Source: JBBRUG01 sp038247995
Lineage (GTDB): Bacteria; Chloroflexota; Chloroflexia; Chloroflexales; Chloroflexaceae
Length of the DNA: 18,923 bases
Direction of reading: 5' to 3'
Assembly (NCBI GenBank): GCA_038247995.1
Contig: JBBRUG010000083.1
Location: 1-18,923, forward strand
A program made the translations under genes and the position numbers. Of this stretch, positions 14,194 through 18,923 are shown one piece after another (the stretch's first letter is position 1; each line of letters opens with the position of its first letter). The notes below the pieces were generated by a model. It saw only the letters and a program-made list of their open reading frames with translations, did no database searches and was not told the origin of the DNA.

Positions 14194-15216
14194 CTACGAC
14201 CTGCCACTAAATCGCCGCCGCAGGCTTGCTAGTCCGTCGCGCAGGGCGCCACGTAGCTCTGCGGCCGGCGTGCGGTAAGCACATGCATCGAGGCGCTGTT
14301 GAAGCTCGGCATCGTCGATAACGCCCGGTGTGCCGATGGCGACTAATTGGTTCAGCGGCGGCTGATCGCCCCATGGTTCGCCGCGATATACCTGCACACG
14401 CCGCCCAACCATCTGGATGATCGTGCGTTGCCCCGCCGCCTCACCGACGTGCAGCACGCCTTTGGCGCGGATCACCCCCTGCGGTAGGCCATTGAGTACC
14501 TGCCAGACCCGCGTGCGCCCAAGCAGGAGTTCCGAGCGATAGCTCCAACTGGCAAAATTGGCGTCGGCGGGCGGTAATTCGGCGTGCGAGCCAAGCAGAT
14601 CGGCATCGGCGGATGGATCACGCTGGCCGAGTAATAACGCCGCCGGCACGCGCCCCTCGGTCGCCTCGATGATCCGCGCAGCGGGCGCAATTGCGCCGAT
14701 CCAGGTGTGCAATTCGGCGCGTTGCTCGGCTGTGGTACGATCGCACTTGTTCAGCACAATAATGTCGGCAGCGCGAAACTGATCCTCGATCAGGCGCAGA
14801 TGCGCGGTGTCATTGCGCACATTTTCAGCGTCGGCGACGGTAATAATCCCATCGAGCACAAAAGCGCGGCGAGCGCGCGCTTCGGTGAACGTCTCGGCGA
14901 CCGGCCAGGGGCTGGCCACACCACTCGTCTCGACCAGGATGTGCTCAGGCGGATCGGGCCGAGCGGCAAGCTGCGTGGCCGCCTCAAGCAAGTCGCCGCG
15001 AATCCGGCAACAGATGCAGCCACCGGCCAGGCTGATCGTCTCACCTTCGACCGACACAATCAACTCGCTGTCGATATTGATGCTGCCGAAATCGTTCACC
15101 AGCACAGCAAAGCGCCGCTCCTGGGTGCGCAGCAAGTTATTCAGCAGCGTCGTTTTGCCGGCGCCGAGGAAGCCGGTCAAAATGGTTACAGGCAAGCGCG
15201 CACGCGTATCGTTCAT
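14194..15216 (-). CDS. COG0523 (CobW/ZNG1-like) GTPase, probable zinc metallochaperone
   Basis: A 340-residue G3E-family GTPase. Walker A GFLGAGKTT is at 15-23, the metal-binding CxCC motif C67-I-C69-C70 in GGCICCRIRGD, VETSGVASPWPV near 95-106 as the switch/Walker B region, and NKCD at 156-159 for guanine recognition. A CobW C-terminal domain follows from about 220. Relatives insert metals, chiefly zinc or cobalt, into client proteins. Lying between a ZnuA gene and a divergent Fur-family regulator, it fits the zinc-limitation (ZigA/YciC-like) group better than cobalamin synthesis. The frame extends to a GTG at 15240; ATG 15216 is preferred for its family-like N-terminus. The stop TAG lies inside a CGTAGGGGC repeat. 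Confidence 0.88.
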   Translation of the reverse strand: MNDTRARLPVTILTGFLGAGKTTLLNNLLRTQERRFAVLVNDFGSINIDSELIVSVEGETISLAGGCICCRIRGDLLEAATQLAARPDPPEHILVETSGVASPWPVAETFTEARARRAFVLDGIITVADAENVRNDTAHLRLIEDQFRAADIIVLNKCDRTTAEQRAELHTWIGAIAPAARIIEATEGRVPAALLLGQRDPSADADLLGSHAELPPADANFASWSYRSELLLGRTRVWQVLNGLPQGVIRAKGVLHVGEAAGQRTIIQMVGRRVQVYRGEPWGDQPPLNQLVAIGTPGVIDDAELQQRLDACAYRTPAAELRGALRDGLASLRRRFSGRS

Positions 15217-15298
15217 TGCGAATAAAGCCCCAATTGACACTTTCTATCAACGACGTACAGAGTAGCACTAGCGGCGCGTTCTGTCAATATTGCGAGTA

Positions 15299-15380
15299 TC
15301 TATCAGCTGAGTGTGATACAATATGGTATGTTATGTGAGCGTGCTTGCAGCTTCGCTGTAAGTACGCTCACACTGATAGA
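15299..15380. promoter_or_regulatory. nested inverted repeats in the GTPase-Fur divergent region
   Basis: A hairpin at 15335-15371 has 16-base arms GTGAGCGTGCTTGCAG and CTGTAAGTACGCTCAC around a CTTCG loop, with two G-T pairs as the only departures from perfect pairing. Outer arms TCTATCAG (15299-15306) and CTGATAGA (15373-15380) are also inverted. Between them is AT-rich sequence with a -10-like TACAAT at 15317-15322. The hairpin would lie in the 5' leader of the Fur-family gene. Its role, as operator or RNA structure, is not known; it does not match a Zur box I can name. Confidence 0.55.
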
Positions 15381-15399
15381 TTAGCAATTAGGCGACCTA

Positions 15400-15870
15400 A
15401 TGAGCCGTTTTCTCAAAGCCCGCCAGGACACGCTGCCGCCGGCGGTCACCGATCTGGCTGAGCAACTGGTTGAAGCGGGCTACAAAGTAACCCAGCCGCG
15501 CCTGGCCGTGCTCAAGGCGGCCACGGCGCACAAAGGCGCGTTCAGTGTCCACGAGCTTGAGCAGTGGCTGATCGCGCGCGGCGAGTCGCCGGGAATCGCG
15601 AGCATCTTTCGCACCGTGCGCCTCCTGTGCGACAACAATCTGCTCCAGCGTATTCACGGCCTCGATGAATGCCATCGCTACAGTCTCGGCGCCGGCCACG
15701 GGCATCACGTTGTGTGTACCAATTGCGGGTTACTGGTGCGCTTCGACAACTGCGGCGTGCAGGAGTTGATTAAGGGGTTGGAGCGCAGCACCGGCTTTCA
15801 GATCACTGCGCATCTGGTTGAGATGTTCGGTCTCTGTCCAAGGTGTGCGCAGATGCAGGCGGCGGCGTGA
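15400..15870 (+). CDS. Fur-family metalloregulator, probably Zur-type
   Basis: A 156-residue dimeric DNA-binding repressor. An N-terminal winged helix (about 15-88) contains KVTQPRLAVLKA and the recognition helix region SPGIASIFRTVRLLCD. The dimerisation domain carries the metal-binding segment H100-G-H102-H103-V-V-C106-T-N-C109-G and a second C146-P-R-C149 pair, which together make the structural zinc site. Divergent placement to the COG0523 GTPase and closeness to the znu genes point to zinc sensing, but Fur, Zur and PerR cannot be told apart from sequence alone. No clear ribosome binding site precedes the ATG (GGCGAC is weak); a long hairpin lies 28 bases upstream. Confidence 0.9.
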   Translation: MSRFLKARQDTLPPAVTDLAEQLVEAGYKVTQPRLAVLKAATAHKGAFSVHELEQWLIARGESPGIASIFRTVRLLCDNNLLQRIHGLDECHRYSLGAGHGHHVVCTNCGLLVRFDNCGVQELIKGLERSTGFQITAHLVEMFGLCPRCAQMQAAA

Positions 15871-16023
15871 GAACGGACGACAGGCAGCGGACGCTAGACA
15901 ACAGAAGCTTGGGGATATAACCCATCGGTAAACTACCAACAATCACCGCCGCCGCCTGCGCGCTCAGTTGACGATCAGACCTGGATGCAGACGCTGCTTG
16001 CTTGATGGATAGCCACCCCACGT
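15871..16023. other. non-coding gap with decayed heptamers
   Basis: No gene is seen. The first 35 bases contain CGGACGA, CAGGCAG, CGGACGC and TAGACAA in 7-bp register, a decayed version of the CGGACGA array. The rest shows no RNA gene or clear regulatory site. Confidence 0.5.
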
Positions 16024-16086
16024 CCGTACAGCCGCCCCGGTGAGGTGGATCTTTACCACGCCCGTACAGCCGCCCCAGTGAGGCGG
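16024..16086. repeat. 25-bp direct repeat pair
   Basis: Two 25-bp copies at 16024-16048 and 16062-16086, both starting CCGTACAGCCGCCCC, differ at two positions. They lie just downstream of selO. The second copy contributes to a terminator-like hairpin; in the first copy the base change weakens the same stem. Confidence 0.85.
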
Positions 16087-16088
16087 CT
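16068..16088 (-). terminator. hairpin downstream of selO
   Basis: AGCCGCC and GGCGGCT form a perfect 7-bp GC-rich stem with a 7-base loop, beginning 7 bases after the selO stop on the minus strand. There is no U-tract, so termination is inferred from position and stability. Confidence 0.6.
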
Positions 16089-16095
16089 CTCCCCC

Positions 16096-17655
16096 CTACG
16101 AACTACACGACAACATCGAGCAGCCGGCCTTGTGGCGCGCCCAGTCGGGCCGTTTGGCGGCGAAGCGCACTTGCTCAGGCTGTTCGTCGTATGGGCGGCG
16201 CAGCACGTCGAGCAAGGCGTGAATCTCGCTTGCATCGCCAGATTCGGCCTTGTCGATCGCCTGTTGCGCCAGGTAGTTGCGCAGTACAAAGCGTGGATTG
16301 ACGGCATGCATCTGTTCACGCCGCGCCGCGGGTGCCATGTCGTCGTTGCGCAAGCGTGCGGCGTAACGGATCAGCCAGTTCTGGATCAGCGGCAGGTTTT
16401 CCGCCCGCAAATCACCCCGATAAAAAGCCTCTTCCAACGGCGCACTACTCGGCGCCGCCAGATCGACCTCGGCGAGGCCACGAAAGAACCAGGTCATGTC
16501 GATCTCGGCGCGGTGCATTAGGCTGTAGATGTCGCGGATCAGCGCGAAATCTTCTTCCTGATAACGCGCAAAGCCAAATTTGGCCGCGCTGAAGTTCTGG
16601 TTATACGCGGTATAGGCCGTTACATAGCGCTGAATACCGGCTTCGAGCGGTTCAACGCTGGGGAAGGCCGGCACAAGCGCATTCGCCAGGCAGATCAGAT
16701 TCCACTGCGCCACCTGCGGCTGATGCCCGAAGCGGTAGCGCCGCCCCTGCGCGTCGGTTGTATTCGGCGTCCAGTCCGGGTCGAAGTTGTCTACCCAACC
16801 ATACGGGCCGTAGTCGATCGTCAGCCCGAGGATCGACATATTATCGGTATTCATCACCCCATGCACAAAGCCCACGCGCATCCAGTGCGCCACCATCAGC
16901 GCGGTGCGCTCGCAGACCTCGGCGAACCAGCGCGTGCGCCGCTCGACGCCGGCACCCTCCAGTTTTGGAAAATCGCGATCGATTGTAAAATCAATCAGCC
17001 GTTCCAGTAGCGGCACATCGTTCTGGGCAGCCAGAATCTCGAAGTTGCCGAAGCGGATGAACGAGGGCGCCACGCGGCAAACGACCGCGCCGGGCTCGGG
17101 ATGCGGGTTACCGTCGTAGAACATGTCGCGCACAACCGGCTCGCCGGTGGAAACCAGGCTCAGTGCGCGAGTTGTCGGCACGCCGAGGTGGTGCATCGCC
17201 TCGCTGCACAGGAACTCGCGGAGCGACGAGCGCAACACTGCCCGCCCGTCCGCTGTGCGCGAGTAGGGGGTTGGCCCGGCGCCCTTGAGCTGCAACTCCC
17301 AGCGCTCGCCGGCCCGGTTCACCACTTCGCCCAGCGTAATCGCCCGCCCATCGCCGAGTTGGCCGGCCCAGTTGCCGAATTGATGGCCCCCGTAACAGGC
17401 CGCATAGGGGCGCATACCCGGCAGCAGGCCGTTCCCCGCAAAGACCTGGGTGAACGCGGGCAGCGCCACATCGGCGGTCGTCAGATCCAGCAGATCGGCG
17501 ACTTCCGGCGCATAGGCGAGCAGTTGCGGCTCCGCCACCGGCGTCGGTTGCACTGGTGACCAGCACGCGCCGCGCACCTGACGGCGCCGGGAGCTTTCTT
17601 CAGGATCGCCGGGCAGGTGCGTGACGAAGCGGTTGTCGAAGGTAAGTTGTTGCAT
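16096..17655 (-). CDS. selO: SelO (YdiU) family protein adenylyltransferase
   Basis: A 519-residue pseudokinase-fold enzyme that transfers AMP from ATP to Ser, Thr or Tyr of target proteins, linked to redox stress responses in studied bacteria. The GGHQFGNWAGQLGDGRA motif is at 89-105, the ATP-binding lysine K124 in ELQLKGAGPTPYSR, and R142-SSLREFLCSEA follows. The catalytic D271-N272 (HGVMNTDNMS) and metal-binding D281 (DYGPYG) are present. The C-terminus ends CSMLSCSS: the residue that is selenocysteine in some eukaryotic homologues is Cys here, as usual in bacteria. The ATG has AGAAAG nearby. The gene is divergent from cobT across a 51-base gap. The TAG stop lies within a CGTAGGGG word. 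Confidence 0.95.
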   Translation of the reverse strand: MQQLTFDNRFVTHLPGDPEESSRRRQVRGACWSPVQPTPVAEPQLLAYAPEVADLLDLTTADVALPAFTQVFAGNGLLPGMRPYAACYGGHQFGNWAGQLGDGRAITLGEVVNRAGERWELQLKGAGPTPYSRTADGRAVLRSSLREFLCSEAMHHLGVPTTRALSLVSTGEPVVRDMFYDGNPHPEPGAVVCRVAPSFIRFGNFEILAAQNDVPLLERLIDFTIDRDFPKLEGAGVERRTRWFAEVCERTALMVAHWMRVGFVHGVMNTDNMSILGLTIDYGPYGWVDNFDPDWTPNTTDAQGRRYRFGHQPQVAQWNLICLANALVPAFPSVEPLEAGIQRYVTAYTAYNQNFSAAKFGFARYQEEDFALIRDIYSLMHRAEIDMTWFFRGLAEVDLAAPSSAPLEEAFYRGDLRAENLPLIQNWLIRYAARLRNDDMAPAARREQMHAVNPRFVLRNYLAQQAIDKAESGDASEIHALLDVLRRPYDEQPEQVRFAAKRPDWARHKAGCSMLSCSS

Positions 17656-17684
17656 AATACTTTCTCAATCTCTTGCTTGCATAA
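17650..17684. promoter_or_regulatory. TTGCATAA direct repeat in the selO-cobT divergent gap
   Basis: TTGCATAA occurs at 17650-17657 and 17677-17684, the first overlapping the selO start codon. The gap is AT-rich compared with its neighbours and must hold at least part of both promoters, with TATAC at 17686-17690 as a possible -10 fragment. A shared regulator site is possible but unproven. Confidence 0.3.
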
Positions 17685-17706
17685 GTATACCATGGAGCTT
17701 CACCCG

Positions 17707-18753
17707 ATGAGCCTGCTCACCACAACCATTGCCCGGATCGAACCACTCGATGTTGCTGCACTCGCCGCGGCCCGCGCCCGCCAGGACACGCTCACCAAGC
17801 CGCTGGGCGCACTTGGGCGGCTGGAGCAGTTGGCGATCCAGATCGCCGGGATCACCGGCACGCCGCGCCCACGGTTACAGCAGCCGGCGGTGATCGTGAT
17901 CGCCGCCGATCATGGCGTTGCCGCCCAGGGCGTCAGCGCGTATCCGGCGAGTGTTACACCGCAGATGGTGCTGAACTTCCTCAGCGGCGGCGCGGCGATC
18001 AACGTGCTGGCCCGCCATGTCGGCGCGCAGGTGATCGTTGCCGATCTGGGCATTGCGACGGAGCTTCCGCCCCATCCCGAGCTGCGCAGCCGCCGGATCG
18101 CGCCGGGTACCGCCGACTTCAGCGTAACGTCGGCGATGAGCCGCGCCCAGGCCCAGCTTGCCGTGGAACATGGAATTGAACTGGCCGCAGAGGCGATCAC
18201 TGCCGGCGCCGATCTGCTGGCCACCGGCGATATGGGCATTGGCAATACCACGGCGTCGAGCGCAATCGTTGCTGCAATTACCGGCGAGTCGGTTGCCGCC
18301 GTCACTGGGCGTGGCACCGGAATCGACGACGAGGGCCTGCGGCGCAAAGTGGTGGTGATCGAGCGCGCCCTGGCGCTCCACCGGCCCAACCCCGCCGATG
18401 GGCTGGACGTGCTGGCGAAGGTCGGCGGCTTCGAGATCGGCGGCCTGGCCGGGGTGATGCTCGGCGCGGCGGCGCGGCGCACACCGATCGTGATCGACGG
18501 CTTCATCTCGGGCGCAGCAGCGCTAATCGCCGTAACCCTCGCCCCGGCAGTGCAGCCCTACCTGATCGCCGGACACCGCTCGGTGGAACGCGGCCATCAG
18601 GCCGTCTTCACCCGGCTCGACCTGGAGCCGCTGGTTGATCTCGGCCTGCGGCTGGGCGAAGGCACCGGCGCTGTCCTCGGCCAGTCGCTCTGCCTCGCCG
18701 CCTGTAAGATCCTGGACGAAATGGCGACGTTTGCGGATCTGGGAAGCTTGTAA
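17707..18753 (+). CDS. cobT: nicotinate-nucleotide--dimethylbenzimidazole phosphoribosyltransferase
   Basis: A 348-residue enzyme that makes alpha-ribazole phosphate, the lower-ligand nucleotide of cobalamin, from nicotinate mononucleotide and 5,6-dimethylbenzimidazole. Family motifs include QDTLTKPLGALGRLE (26-40), IAADHGVAAQGVSAYP (65-80), TGDMGIGNTTASSA (173-186), IDGFISGAAAL (263-273) and the catalytic E318 in RLGEGTG. The length is normal. ATG 17707 is chosen because GGAG lies 9 bases upstream; an in-frame ATG at 17692 would add only MELHP. No other cobalamin gene and no B12 riboswitch is visible, so it may serve corrinoid salvage or work with genes elsewhere. Confidence 0.96.
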   Translation: MSLLTTTIARIEPLDVAALAAARARQDTLTKPLGALGRLEQLAIQIAGITGTPRPRLQQPAVIVIAADHGVAAQGVSAYPASVTPQMVLNFLSGGAAINVLARHVGAQVIVADLGIATELPPHPELRSRRIAPGTADFSVTSAMSRAQAQLAVEHGIELAAEAITAGADLLATGDMGIGNTTASSAIVAAITGESVAAVTGRGTGIDDEGLRRKVVVIERALALHRPNPADGLDVLAKVGGFEIGGLAGVMLGAAARRTPIVIDGFISGAAALIAVTLAPAVQPYLIAGHRSVERGHQAVFTRLDLEPLVDLGLRLGEGTGAVLGQSLCLAACKILDEMATFADLGSL

Positions 18754-18770
18754 AGATGCAGCGTATACCC

Positions 18771-18882
18771 CGGACGACGGACGACGGACGACGGACGACG
18801 GACGACGGACGACGGACGACGGACGACGGACGACGGACGACGGACGACGGACGACGGACAACGGACGACGGACGACGGACGA
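18771..18882. repeat. heptamer tandem repeat CGGACGA, 16 copies
   Basis: Sixteen consecutive 7-bp units, 15 identical and one variant (CGGACAA, the thirteenth), starting 17 bases after the cobT stop. Frames through it on the minus strand give VVRRPSS-type repeats that look like protein but are repeat artefacts. The same word occurs at 1697-1710 and, inverted, near 11884. The remaining 41 bases of the window show nothing recognisable. Confidence 0.98.
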
Positions 18883-18923
18883 CGATGCACGCACGATCCA
18901 TATGTACCGACATACCCCGATTC

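Noticed and set aside
16096..16125. Selenocysteine codon at the SelO C-terminus
   Set aside because: The codon in question is TGT (Cys) and the gene ends with a normal TAG; there is no in-frame TGA.
17656..17706. Cobalamin riboswitch before cobT
   Set aside because: The gap is only 51 bases and contains no B12-box-like sequence; it is too short for such an element.
18523..18913. Minus-strand frames with VVRRPSS repeats across the CGGACGA array and into cobT
   Set aside because: They are open only because the heptamer lacks stop codons; they overlap cobT on the opposite strand and have no conserved domain.

Overview
This GC-rich window of about 19 kb carries ordinary bacterial chromosomal genes whose intergenic gaps are unusually full of 7-8 bp tandem repeats and short dispersed hairpin repeats. 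The gene repertoire, protein style and repeats suggest a Chloroflexota bacterium, perhaps a Roseiflexus/Chloroflexus-like filamentous lineage. This is inference: there is no rRNA or phototrophy gene here to settle it.

Layout. 1-1542 (minus): the 5' part of an initiator tRNA-Met, a CDP-alcohol phosphatidyltransferase and an HD-domain hydrolase. 1586-1805: a composite repeat block. 1806-4032 (plus): an M20/RocB-like metallopeptidase and a DUF1269-like protein. 4114-6528 (plus): a LacI-family regulator with its own promoter and a twin operator, then an MsmK/UgpC-type sugar ABC ATPase and a strong hairpin terminator. 6579-7409 (plus): a histidine-kinase pseudogene, frameshifted exactly at the phospho-acceptor histidine motif. 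7530-9454 (minus): argC and a PEP-synthase/PPDK regulatory protein. 9550-10920 (plus): an alpha/beta hydrolase fused to a cyclic-nucleotide-binding domain. 10976-15870: a metal (probably zinc) homeostasis block made of ZnuB, ZnuC and ZnuA (transcribed A-C-B on minus), a COG0523/CobW GTPase (minus) and a divergent Fur/Zur-type regulator (plus). 16096-17655 (minus): SelO. 17707-18753 (plus): cobT. A 16-unit heptamer array lies just before the window end.

How they fit together. The zinc block is the clearest functional unit: an importer whose binding protein has a His/Asp/Glu-rich loop, a GTPase of the metallochaperone family and a Fur-family sensor. The LacI regulator and ATPase look like part of a carbohydrate-uptake regulon whose permease and binding protein lie elsewhere. 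The other genes are housekeeping or single-gene units.

I did not find a clearly new multi-gene defence or biosynthetic system. The most unusual items are the repeat blocks, which mark many gene borders and even supply a coding tail and stop codons; the hydrolase/cNMP-sensor fusion; the decayed kinase; and a 212-bp MITE-like element with 14-bp inverted ends.
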